From contig CM063502.1 of NCBI GenBank assembly GCA_032207245.1, positions 42,348,162 through 42,412,161 of the forward strand: a stretch of DNA of 64,000 nucleotides. Direction: 5' to 3'. The position numbers were made by a program, and so were the translations under genes. This DNA is from Pardosa pseudoannulata (taxonomy: Eukaryota > Arthropoda > Arachnida > Araneae > Lycosidae). Shown here piece by piece: positions 1 to 12,000 of the stretch (positions are counted from its first letter, which is position 1; each line of letters starts with the position of its first letter). The notes under the pieces are model-generated. The model was not told the origin of the DNA. It saw only the letters and a list, made by a program, of their open reading frames with translations, and ran no database searches.

Positions 1-1150
1 TTTCTTCTACAACTGAGTGAATTGTTATCTAATTCCATTCTTATGCTTCCTCGCCTTCAAAGAGAATTTTAGAAAACTTCTGAAACTATTTGAACATCGA
101 ATCCTTAATCTGTTAATCAAATAAATCGCATTTGCATGATAAATGGTCCGATCGTTAAAGGTAGTATTATAATAACTAAAATATTTACGTAATGGATAAC
201 AGAAAATAAATCTGAAGACTTTCATGGTTTATTAAATTAATTGTACGAAATTAAACACTTTTAAATATCTTTTACACCAAAATGAATATTATACCGAATA
301 AGCAATAGTAATGATAATTCATTAAAAAGTAATATACATTTGAACTGCTTTTCCATGGTTTTGGCAGATTGAAAAAAAGAAATTAATTAAATGAGCACTA
401 CAATAAATATAATTAAACTACTATTAAAAAACTGTAAAATTTCTACTCATGTAAGATATATTTAATTGATAAATTTAATTATTATTATTTAGAATTTAAA
501 TATTAACTTACAGCATTCAAAATATTTCCTGAAATGATTTATTCACCGCGAGTAAATCTCCGTATTCTTTGAAGTAAATTTGAGTTTAAGAGAAGAATTT
601 CGGAATAACTAATTACTAGTTTACATGGTGAATATATTAAAAGGGCGTGACGAACAATGCTAATGCAAGTATTCACCATGACGGTTCTGTCTAGAGGTAA
701 AACATTTTTGCGTTAAGGGAAATCTTTCAAACGCATTCGCACAATAACTGGATCTAAACTACGAAAAGGCAATAGAGAATTATCTTCATTTTAAGTTTTC
801 CTATAAAACTTAGATCTTATTTAACATATGTGACAAAAAGAACCCAAATTATAACAGAAATATTCTTAGGTAATATTTAATTATGAAGTCTACATAGAAC
901 ATTATAGGTTTTACATTTTAGTTTTTGCTTTTGCAAAATAAAATAAATTTGCAGTAATCCTATTCATTATGTAAGGTATATATTAGTACCCTACATAGTA
1001 TATATTAACATACTGATCAGTAACTTTTGAAGTACTGATCATCACTAAAATAGTTAAATAACTGTAGCCTTTTTTCGGCATTTCTGCTCATATAACTCTT
1101 TTTATATTTCCCTTATAAATCAAAAAAATAAATGTAATGCAGATATTATC

Positions 1151-1153
<3 letters not shown>

Positions 1154-1222
<69 letters not shown>

Positions 1223-1239
1223 GGATATATGTGTATATA

Positions 1240-1288
<49 letters not shown>

Positions 1289-1291
1289 GTA

Positions 1292-1366
<75 letters not shown>

Positions 1367-1377
1367 ATATATATGTG

Positions 1378-1409
<32 letters not shown>

Positions 1410-1458
1410 TATGTTTATATATATATTTGTATATATATATATATTTGTATATATTAAA
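1154..1458. repeat. Long (TA)n microsatellite with TG/TT interruptions
   Basis: Pure TA from about 1154 to 1218, then TA blocks interrupted by TTTGTGTATATGTG-like segments to 1458. Tyr/Ile-repeat ORFs on both strands here are artefacts of the dinucleotide. Confidence 0.97.
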
Positions 1459-2317
1459 AAGGGTAATTTTTACATTAGTCATTCATTTGGAAAATTAAGT
1501 AGGATGATCATAAATTTTTTTAGTTTTAAGCAAGACTAATCATAAAACGTCAACTATATTTTTTCTAATTTTTGAATTTCCAAAGTTATTACCTGAGGGA
1601 TACGGATGTCAGTATATGATCTTTCCTAAGAAAAGTTGAATTCGAAAAGAACCTTGGGGAAAGGAGAAAAATTCTCAAACCTGCCAGCTATGAGAATGAC
1701 TTCTACTTGACATATCTGCAGGCTTACAAAGCTAAAAGTAGAGAATACAGTGAAAACGTCTGTTTTCAGCCTGCATTTTAAAACTTTTTCCTAGCGTTAG
1801 AATTATTTTATAATTGAATTAAAGTTTAAATAGAAGAGCAGTTAATACTCTTCGCAGCTTTTCTTATGAAAATATAAAAGTGAATGATTTGAGTACTGGT
1901 ATATGATTAAATTGTATTTGAATTTTTAAAGCATGGGGATTATAAAACACCTCCAGGTGAGAAGTATTGAAAATCGCAAGGATTAAAAGAAGAAAAAAAT
2001 GCATTTTACAATAGCAACAGGTTATAAAATAGCTAGTTCTAAAAATAAAGTTCCCAACTGAGATTTTACTGAAGTAATAAAGGAATAAAATGAAAAATAT
2101 ATAAAGTAACAGTTTAAATTTTTTTTACAGTTTATATTTACACTTTTGGAGACGAAACACTTTAAAATTTTAAGTAAGCCTACTACTAGTAAAAAACTTA
2201 AGGGCTTATAAAAATAAAAGCTGAAGTTTTAATTATAGTAATATATGACTGTAATAACTGTTTATAATTAAAATGATCCATCAAATGAAAAGAACGTATA
2301 TTGTATGTTTTTCAATG

Positions 2318-2470
2318 GTTTGATTTGAAGCGCTACAGTCTATTGTTTTCTTCATGAGGGCTAGTGAGACCGGGACCTACTACTTAAAGCCGTTTCACGA
2401 CATCCGTGCCAGAAGAGGGATTAGTACCGAATAACAGCCCTTACTCATTCAGCCCTCATTTGGCTACTTT
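2318..2470 (-). mobile_element. tRNA-derived SINE copy (minus strand, diverged)
   Basis: Read on the minus strand, this matches the SINE at 16470-16652 through the segment CTGGCACGGATGTCG, then CGGCTTTAAG, TAGGTCCCGGTCTCACTAGC and TAGACTGTAGCGCTTC. The AT end on the + strand (GGTTTGATTTG) corresponds to the AAACC-type tail. The B-box position (GGTACTAATCC) is mutated from the GGTTCRANTCC consensus and the A-box region (TAGCCAAATGAGG) is weak. It is an old, probably inactive copy. Confidence 0.75.
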
Positions 2471-4636
2471 TTAATGAACATACATACTGATACATGTAGG
2501 AATTGGATTAATAGAATTCAATTCTTTTGTAAATCTTAAACCCAGTGCTTTAACAAAACCTATTTATTTATATCACTCAATATTGTGACAATTCAGAAGT
2601 GTATTAACAAAATTTTATCTTTTTTGAAAGATATTTCAGTATTTCTTAGTAATATATTTTGCTTAGTTATCTGGGTTTTATACCAAACACTACTGATAAA
2701 TGTACAAAATCAGCATTTTCAATGGCCATTTATTTTTGACATAAAGTAGAAGTTAATTCAGGACAATGTACTAAAATTTTACACAATACAATGAACTAAT
2801 CGCTTATTATTAATTGTATCACTACCATACCAAAAAAACCCTTTAATTTCAAATAACATGTAGTTTTATCTTAAATGATAATTTTTCGGAATATTTATTA
2901 TGGGGGTATGTTGTTAACTAGATATAAACTAAGTACCTTTTCAAATACATGTAGACTTATAACTTTTATTATTCATATCAGGAGAATAATTCGAAATACA
3001 TTTAATTCATACATTTTCCAACAAAATCATGCTTTCTTATGAAGTATACAATTTTCAACAAACAACTTTTGGATTCAAGACTTCATGAATTTTTCCCTTA
3101 CTGAAATCATGTTTTTACGGCTTTTATAGAATTAGATCTATTATGTGAGTTTATACGTAAGTATTTTTGTATAATTAATATTACTAAATATGATATATTG
3201 ATATTTAACAAGCGTTCAAAACTCTAAAGGAGATATTTTCTGTCAATTCCTCTTACATGTCTTTTTTATCCCTTATGTAATTAATTGTATGTCGTTCTTT
3301 TATTTGATTTTTAAAATTCTGAATGAAGATAAAAAGGTATATCAAGCTTATGATAACAACTTATTATGAAATCAAAAGGTTGTGAGAAGGGTCTTCATCA
3401 AAAGCAGCTGATATAATTCTGCAACCATCGAGTTCGTTAATTTTGTTGTGCCTGGGGTATGCATACTTAAGTACCTAGCATGCCTGCTAGAACGAAAAGA
3501 GGTAGGAAAGATTGAAAATCTTATGATAAAAACCAAATTGTTTCGATTGAGTTTGTACTGTCTAGTTTCTGAGAGTCAATTAATGGGTCTACTACTAAAT
3601 ACTCTTATCCATACTGAATCGTCACGCGATTGAATCATCAAGGGAGGGTATTTCATTCTCTTTTAATCATGTTACCAGCACTAAGTAGGTTCTGCTTTGT
3701 AAACACCACAAAGGTATTTACCTGGCACACCCATTTCTAACAATGAGAGCACTTTAATACAATTTCAGGGATATATGCTACAGTTAATTTGCATTAAAGC
3801 GGTCATAGTATTCTCCCATAAATAATCAAAATGCAATATATTCTACCAATATTCAAAGGATATTTCTTAGAATTTAGCTACTCAATTCGCATTCAAACTT
3901 GACATAAATCTAAGGAATTCAATATTATTGTAATTTTAAATCAAATTTTCAGTAAAACCTATTTAATTAATATATCCCGCATACTTTGAGAGGGTATGAA
4001 TGAGGCTTTTATGTTTCTGAAAAATATTTTGATGTTTGTTAGTAATATATTTTGCTTGAATATATTCCGGTGTTATACAAAAAACTACTGATGAAAATGC
4101 AAAATTAATATTTTTAAAGGTTAATTTTTGATATTACATAAAAATTATTTTATAGCAGTGTTCTAAAATTTTACTATAATAAAACAAACTAATAAATAAT
4201 TATTAATTGTATTTATCTCTTCACAAAAAATAAATTTTAATTTAAAATAACACGTAGTTTTATCTTAAATAAGGATTTCTCGGGAAAGATATTAAATTTT
4301 CTTTTTAAAAGTCCAAAGTATGTAGATTGAGTAGAATTTCAAATGACAGAGAAGATAAGTTTTATACAAAGGGCTGAAAGTAGCCATGAATTGAAGAGTG
4401 GAACAAAAATATGTAAAAGAAGAGAGTAGATATATATTATTTAAATGTCCTATTAACTTTATAAATACATTTTTGCTCTTTATTCTTGACATAAAGTGCC
4501 TACGAGATGAATTATCTATTAGTGTTCATTTTGAATAAGATTACGATCAGCATTTCTTCTTCTGAAATATATGTATCCTAAATCAGTTTTATTTTATCTC
4601 TAACATCGACTTAATGTATTTTCTTATATGTTCCAG

Positions 4637-4948
4637 ATCGTCCAACAATCTTAAGAAAACTGCTCCAGCGTCGGGTAGCAGCTGGGGAAAATGATTCTGC
4701 CGAACTGAACTGCATCGCCGATGGATATCCAGATGTCATATTTGCCTGGTCTTTTAATGGTTCCACAATAAGCCTCACCCATTTAGATTCCCAAAAATAT
4801 GGCATACGTCAGAATCAAAGAGTAACAAATGAATGGTGGAGTACTTTATTTATTAAGACAGTCTCACAAGCAGACTTCGGTGTATATACTTGCATAGCTG
4901 GAAATCAAATGGGGCATGATTTCGTTACTTTCAACGTAGTAAAAAGAA
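4637..4948 (+). CDS. Nephrin-like cell-adhesion receptor, exon encoding the membrane-proximal I-set Ig domain (partial gene)
   Basis: Internal coding exon of 312 bases (104 codons). A pyrimidine-rich acceptor ending TTCCAG precedes it and the donor GTAAGT follows; both flanking introns are phase 1. The translation is one I-set immunoglobulin domain: first Cys at exon residue 26 (ELNC), core Trp 38 (FAWSF), second Cys 86 in the D-x-G-x-Y-x-C motif (DFGVYTC), then GNQMG as the F-G turn. NDS (19-21) and NGS (41-43) are possible N-glycosylation sites. Base composition is clearly less AT-rich than the intron around it. The exon joins in frame to the FN3 exon at 35884, giving VVKR-S-IPDPP. In nephrin, Sns and Hibris the last extracellular Ig domain lies directly before one FN3 domain, which matches. 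These receptors mediate heterophilic adhesion with Kirre/Neph-type partners at the plasma membrane (slit diaphragm, nephrocyte, myoblast fusion). Upstream Ig exons are outside the window. Sidestep-type receptors are the main alternative. Confidence 0.88.
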
Positions 4949-5061
4949 GTAAGTCTGACATTCAAATATGCTTATAATTGCATTAATCATTGCTTTCAAA
5001 TTTCCGATTTTAATTAGTTATAAAGATAAAAAAATGTAATATTCATTACTATAAAAATAAT

Positions 5062-6045
5062 TTTTCCATCTGACAGAGATAAAATATAAAGCACAACATT
5101 CACTACATAAATACTCGCATACAAAAATAAAGTACGTTTCTTTCTGATTTTAATGACTTATAATGGTTTATATAGTATTATAATAACTTATAACTAATGA
5201 TATTAAAATTTCTAAATATTTTTTATCCGTTTCATAACAGTAGGCAAAAGAGACAAACACTTTGTAAATAATTTTCCATATAACAACGATAAAATATTAA
5301 GCACAAGATTCACTACAAAAATAATCGCATACAAAATTAAATAAATTTCTTTCTGAGTATAATGACTTATATAGTATTATAATGACTTATATCTAATGAT
5401 ATTAAAATTTCTAAATACTTTTTATCCGTTCCATAACAATGGGCAAAAGAGACAAACACTTTGTAAATAATTTTCCATCTAACAGAGATAAAATATTAAG
5501 CACAACATTCACTACACAAAATAATCGCATACAAAAATAAAATATTTCTTTCTGATTATAATGACTTATATAGTATTATAATGACTTATAACCAATGATA
5601 TTAAAATTTCTAAATATTTTTTATCCGTTTCATAACAGTAGGCAAAAGAGACAAACACTTTGTAAATAATTTTCCATATGACAGAGATAAAATTTAAGCA
5701 CAACATTCACTACAAAAATAATCGCATACAAAAATAAGATGTTTCTTTCTGATTATAATGACTTGTATCTAATGATATTAAAATTTCTAAATATTTTTTA
5801 TCCTTTTCATAACAATGGGCATAAGAGACAAAGACTTTGTAGATAATTTTCCATCTGACAGAGAGAAAATATTAAACACAAAATTCACTACATAAATACT
5901 CGCATACAAAAATAAAATACGTGTCTTTCTCATTATAATGACTTATATAGTATTATAATCACTTATTACTAATTATATTAAAATTTCTAAATGTTTTTAT
6001 CCGTTTCATAACAATGTGCAAAAGAAATAAAGTCTTTGTAAAGAA
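5062..6045 (+). repeat. Tandem array, about five ~177-210 bp units
   Basis: The motif CCATCTGACAGAGATAAAAT and the following ATTCACTACA, CGCATACAAAAATAA, TTTCTTTCTGATTATAATGA and TTTATCCGTTTCATAACA recur. The GACAGAGAT-like landmark starts at 5072, 5282, 5481, 5680 and 5857, giving periods of about 210, 199, 199 and 177. The last unit decays after about 6045. Units are not identical and show small indels. The array starts about 110 bp downstream of the Ig exon donor. Confidence 0.9.
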
Positions 6046-6377
6046 ATACTATAAGCAGAAGTTAAAGTAATTACTTTTATATTTTCAGTTAAATATTATT
6101 CATAACAATTGTTTGTAAAACATTAGATTTGAATTTTCAAAATATGCATTATTCCAAATTCGTTAGTCTTAGTACAAGCAATATACTTCGTACTACACTA
6201 AACCTGCTAACTTACTTTTCGAAACTCAATTTTAAAAACATTTATAACATTTACATTAAATTTGTAAACTGTCACAACAAAATTATTTTGTGATAATGTA
6301 GTTAGAAGGGGCATGTTAAGGAATTTACGACTCTGCTTATGATAATCTTTTGGTTGTGAAAAATGTTTTTCTTGGTG

Positions 6378-7889
6378 TTTTCCTTAACTTAAAGTTCATA
6401 TTCTTTTGCTCAGATGCCAAATTTATTAGCATCGTATCAGAAATAAAAGGGAATTTTTGGGTAACTGTTTAATCCTGTACAATACTCCGGGGACTTGATC
6501 ACAACAGGACTCGGAAATTTTCATTTCGCTTTGGAAAAAAAATTATCGTAGACAATCCTCTATTTCCTTATTTCTATATTAGTTTAAAACTTGTAAAGAG
6601 GTCTTAAAGTGTAAAAATAAAAATTTTTTAGGAGAATATATCTTAAGTGTCCTTTGGAGGACTAAATACAAAAATGATGAAGATGTTACAGTTTATTTAA
6701 TTATTGATTAAGAAACTAAAATTGTCCTTAATAATTTTTTATTCTGATTCCCTCAATTTTACAAAAAGTATTGCTTTAAGTACTTGCCATTATAATCATA
6801 TAATAGACTTAGTCTTTCTTAATTCAATACTTTTGCCGATCACAACTCGCAGTTTTTATATACTTTATTAATTAACTTGAGATAAGATAAGGTTATACAA
6901 TTGCACTCCGCTTCACTGCGATTTAGACTTTTATACAGTATCATTTTAAAAATCCTTTGAAACCTCTTAACCCCTATAATTCCAATCACTTCATTTCTTT
7001 GAATTTTAAAAGTATCCCCTTAGAGGTCTATTGCGTGTTAATTTATTAAAATTATTATGTTTTTTGAGGTACTTTGGATTTGTATTCCTGTTACTTTTTT
7101 TCCGGTTTCATAATGTATTATATTCTTTCGCCTCTTTTCCTTAATTCAAAGTACATATTCTTTTGCTCAGTTGCCAAATTTATTAACATAACATCAGAAG
7201 TAAAACTGAATTTTTGGGGTAACTGTTTAATCCTGTACAATACTCCGGGGACTTGATCACAACATGACTCAGAAATATTTATTTCACTTTGGAAAAAAAA
7301 TTATCTTATACAATACTCTATTTCTTATTCTTATATTACTTTAAAACTTGTAAAGAGATAAAGTGTAAAAATAAAATTTTTTATGACGATATATCTTAAG
7401 TGTCCTTTGGAGGACTAAATACAAAAATGATGAAGATGTTACAGTTTATTTAATTATTGATTAAGAAACTAAAATTGTCCTTAATAATTTTTTAATCTGC
7501 TTCACTCAATTTTACAAAAAGTATTGCTTGAAGTACTTGCCATTATAATCATATAATAGACTTAGTCTTTCTTAATTCAATAATTTTACTGATCACAACT
7601 CACAGTTTTTATATACTTTAATAATTAACTTGAGATAAGATAAGGTTATAAAATTGCACTCCGCTTCACTGAGATTTAGACTTTTGAACAGTATAATTTT
7701 AAAAATCCTTTCAAACCTCTTAACCCCTATAATTCCAATCACTTCAGTTCTTTGAATCTCAAAAGTGTCCCCTTAGAGGTCTATTGCCTGTTAATTTATT
7801 AAAATTATTATATTTTTTGAGGTACTTTGGATTTGTATTCGTATTACTTTTTTTCCAGTTTCACAATGTATTATATTCTTTCGCCTCTT
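6378..7889 (+). repeat. Two-copy tandem duplication, unit ~755 bp
   Basis: CATATTCTTTTGCTCAG followed by GCCAAATTTATTA, then TGTACAATACTCCGGGGACT, TTTGGAGGACTAAATACAAA, ACTTGAGATAAGATAAGGTT and TTGAGGTACTTTGGATTTGT each occur twice with an offset of 753-757 bp. Many identical blocks and scattered substitutions suggest a fairly recent duplication. Chance ORFs at 7074 and 7784 are paralogous positions in the two copies and not genes. Confidence 0.92.
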
Positions 7890-8930
7890 TTTTCGCTTGC
7901 ATCTTACTTTTCCTGCCTTGTTTGTTATTCATTTTTACTTCAAAATGCGTAATTTGTTACTCTCTACTTAATTAAGGTATTGTTCCGAAATGTAAAATCC
8001 CTAAACAGTTTTTCTTGTCACTTAATACGGTAGTAAAGCTTTTCTTCCAACCCTATTATTTCTCAATATTTCTCTTCTATTATTTTCTTTGAAAAATTTA
8101 TTTCGCAGATTTTAGGAATTTCTTACATTATCTTTACTTAAAGGAGTCACCTTTTATGAACAATCTCTGAAATATGGGCTGTTTAATTTTTCCATATAAA
8201 TGCGTTCTTGCATGAAATTTAGTTTTTTCGAATTGCCCATATATTACATTTAGGATTTTTAATAAAAGGATAAATATTATTTAACTCTACAAAGAAATGA
8301 CAGATCTATTTTTATTTTTTCATAATTTCTAATTTTTATAAGTTCTCATTGAGGTTATTAAAATATGATCATAATAGCAAATTTTGACGGAAATACTTCA
8401 AATATATTTCGTTATTGGTGTAATGAAAATTAAAATTACTTACGATAAAGAATATCATTACTAAAAGCAATCTTAATTCTGAGCATGTATTTAACAAAAA
8501 TTAAGCTTAATATTTAAAATTTGAAAAGTTTCAATACATAAAACGTTTTATTTCATGCAATTGTATGAGTAACAAAAACATTAAAATAGCTTAATTCCTG
8601 CAAGACATTTTCAATGCCTATTAGGTCATTTTCAAGTGCTAATGATTTGAAACAATCGATTTTACATTTAAACCTTAATTAAGGAACATAATTCTTTAGT
8701 CATTAGGGATGGTCATGAGTCATTTTGATACATTCTCTTTAAAGCGTAAATAAGGAAAAACCTGTGCTGTTTAATCGGTTAACAACTGATAGCACAGCTT
8801 GTCTAGCTCATATTATGTGACAATAATGTGATTTTATGCATTACGTCAGATTAAAAACCAAACTGAAGTTTTAATTTTAATGAAGCGTATTATCTTAAAA
8901 TGGAGATAGTAATTCTATCGATTTATATCA

Positions 8931-8933
<3 letters not shown>

Positions 8934-9010
<77 letters not shown>

Positions 9011-9032
9011 CATATGTGTGTATGTGTGTGCG
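8934..9032. repeat. (TA)n / (TG)n compound microsatellite
   Basis: A TA tract with central GTATGTATGT interruptions, followed by TGTGTGTATGTGTGTGCGTG. Confidence 0.95.
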
Positions 9033-12000
9033 TGTAAGTGTACATAGTTCTACTTTTCTTTTTCTAGAAATAATGTTTTAGTTTTTAACTTAATTATACA
9101 GTACCATTAAAACAGAATATTTTTAAAAGAAATTTCAGAGCTAAATTTAAAAAATTGGTACACTTATTCATCTAAAGGTATTCACTTAATTGAAGTTTTC
9201 ATCAATGACCACGTAGCACTAACATTTTCTACTGTGCCACTTTATATGTGACAATAATATGTATTATTGTTGACACATTCATACAGAACTTTAGTTGTGC
9301 ATGATCTGAATAGGGGCAGACATTCAAAGTCTATTAGAGTGAGATATAATGCGTGAAGCTCATTATGATATTAGATCCATGTGTAATACAGCTTTGTAAA
9401 GACATATATTTTAACATTTTTTTACTACACAACGTATACTCTACACAATATGTGCAGAGTGACAATTCTCACTCGAAATACTTAAAGCTTTCTCGAATAA
9501 CTATACCTCTAAGACGCAGTGAGAAAAGAATACGAAAATTATTACTTTACATCCGATAAACCATTTAACTTGTGACACGGTAAAACGTCAAAAATAAAAA
9601 ATATTAAACAGATACGATAATTTAAAAAATTTCTGTAATAGGACCTAGTTTAGTATATTACGGGAAGAGAGGCTACATACACATCACTACAAGACCTTAG
9701 AAGAACTATTACCAATGACTTCTAAAAAAGAATTACCTTTTTTGTAAAATGTCTGTAGCAACATGAAGCCGATAATATTTACTGTGCATATCTTTGAATT
9801 AATGAGGAATATCTATATCTGATACATCAATATCTCAAAAGGCATGCTAACTTTGTTTCTTTGTGATATTCTACTTTATTTCCCAGCATATCGTTAAAAC
9901 ATTTTTTGTGATTTGAACATGGTGGAACACCAAGTAATCATAGATATATTATTACGTAATGAAACACTCAAGTCGTATGGAGTACTACACATGGAGTTAC
10001 TGATCTGTGATTGCCACGATCACTTGACTTGACGCTTATTCTTTTCCTCCTACAGAGATAATCGCTAGAGTTGAGATCTTAAGTACTAGTTACTTCATAA
10101 AAATACCATATTTATCTATAAGCTGCTTTAACTTTTGTGAATTTTACGATGTTAGGTTGTGTGCAATAAGCTAACACACGGCAAGCACATGCATGTCTTG
10201 ATACGCTAGATGGCAATTTTGTAGAACTACGTATGTAAATACCATAAGTAATATATCTCCTGTTTTTAATGAAATCTATATTCATTACAATGGATGTAGT
10301 TAACTGTTAAACAAAAATATTCTATTTTGAGTAATATTTCAATAATTAAAAGAACATCGCCATTCCATACAATTTGTCGGAGAATATCCGAACATCCAGT
10401 GGATTAGTTTTTCACCACGTTTAATGTACCAAATATGTGTGGAAATGAGAAGTTTCCGAATTCGTCTCTTGTACAAACAGTACAGTTTAAAACATTTCCC
10501 AAATATTATGTCACAGCTTCTATTTGCATGGATTGGTTAGAGAAATATTCTAACGAGTTTTAAGTCATTTTCTAAAATCGAAATCCATCTGATGCCATTC
10601 AGTAGAGCATTTCATGCTGGACATATGGGTTTGGGATTTCTTAAGACCTGGTAGAAATTAAAAGACCACCGACATGTTTTTGATACCATTTATTCCAGAT
10701 TACTTACCAACATCCTTTCAAAGCAATTACTCACTACGCCCTTATGTTCTGGTCGAAAGTAATCCTGAGTTAGAGAGGTGGTTACATTAAACATGTGTTA
10801 ACAATATCTTAGCTTTATGCAGCTATATTAAAATTAGCTTTAACTTCTTTTGATATATGAAAAATAAATTAGGAGAGGGATTAAAATTTAATGATAAACC
10901 TTTTCTTATATTTTGCAAGGGAAGTTGCAAGTGATAAATATGTAACGTATATATAATCATACTCATGGACTTACAGTTTACAATTTACAGATTTTCCTTA
11001 TATTTGCATTTCATTTGTATCAGTGAATGTATTTCTCAAGAAAAGTTATTCTTTTATAGTAGTTTATTACTGAACATTTTTTCTCGTTAAACGAAAAATA
11101 ATAAGTAATAGAGAGTATAATAGTTAGTGGAGAGTTTTATGTAGTTAATGTTTTAACTCTAAATACTATAGTTAACTAGAACGTACTGTTTGACCCAGTT
11201 GCATCAAATAGCGCACTATACTTGAATGAAGTTGCAAAAGCATTTAATTCTTATGATGAGCTCAAATCATAAATTTGCCCTGCACTAAATAAATCCATGA
11301 AGTTTATTTTTAGCAAATAGAAGGCTCTCAAATGTATTCTACAACAATACAGACAATTGTATTCTAAATAAATTTTTCAAAACTTCTGCAAAATTCATTT
11401 TTAAATTTGATGTCAATGGGTTAAAATAAACTCTAAAATACGACTAGAGCCTTCGACTCTGGTTTAAACCATCTGAGCCCAAGCTATTTGGTCATCATCT
11501 AGCCAAAGATAAATGAATTTAAAAGTACTAGTCGAGAATAAACTACATAAATTTCATAACAGAATCAAAATTCTAGATATTCGAGGTAAAAGTAACATTT
11601 TAAATACCTCTTGAATGTTTTTCCAATTACATTTTAGACTTAACGCATGTGCTGAATATAAAAAAAATACTTACGGTGTTCTTAATGTTTTTATGAAACT
11701 TTTTGTAATATAAAAGTTTATTTTTTTTATAGATTGAGCTATTTCAAAGAAAATTTTTAAATTAATAAATAAGTTTTTAAAACTTATGTAATCACAAAAT
11801 AAATACAGTTAAACTGTAGAAGTACAGTTGAACTGTAGTAAAAATAAAAAGTTTCTTTCAGAATTTAAAATCTCGAAAGAAATTAAATTGAATTGAAATA
11901 CATTTTTAATTTAATGTAAGTTCTATTTTATTAAATTATTTTGGCATTAAATATTAAATTTTACATAGAAGAACTTTGTAAGATTATTTGAGTTTGTTTT

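Larger units (their letters stand above)
1..4636 (+). other. Intron of the nephrin-like gene (5' part outside window)
   Basis: Non-coding DNA ending in the acceptor at 4635-4636. It contains a long degenerate (TA)n tract at 1154-1458 and a SINE copy at 2318-2470. In the rest (1-1153, 1459-2317, 2471-4636) I see no coding exon, Ig-like translation or other recognisable element. The 61-codon ORF at 3448 lacks splice context and protein-like features. Confidence 0.75.

Noticed and set aside
1137..1539. Overlapping 89-109 codon ORFs on both strands
   Set aside because: Translations are Tyr-Ile repeats from a (TA)n microsatellite.
3448..3633. Candidate upstream exon
   Set aside because: No Ig-like Cys/Trp pattern, no acceptor-donor pair in the right phase, and no similarity recognised.
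4611..4805. 64-codon minus-strand ORF over the Ig exon
   Set aside because: Antisense shadow of the real exon.
5062..6045. CRISPR-like array
   Set aside because: Units are ~200 bp, diverged over their length, with no short identical repeats or unique spacers, and the DNA is eukaryotic.
9353..9559. 68-codon ORF
   Set aside because: No domain, no splice context; length is within chance for this sequence.
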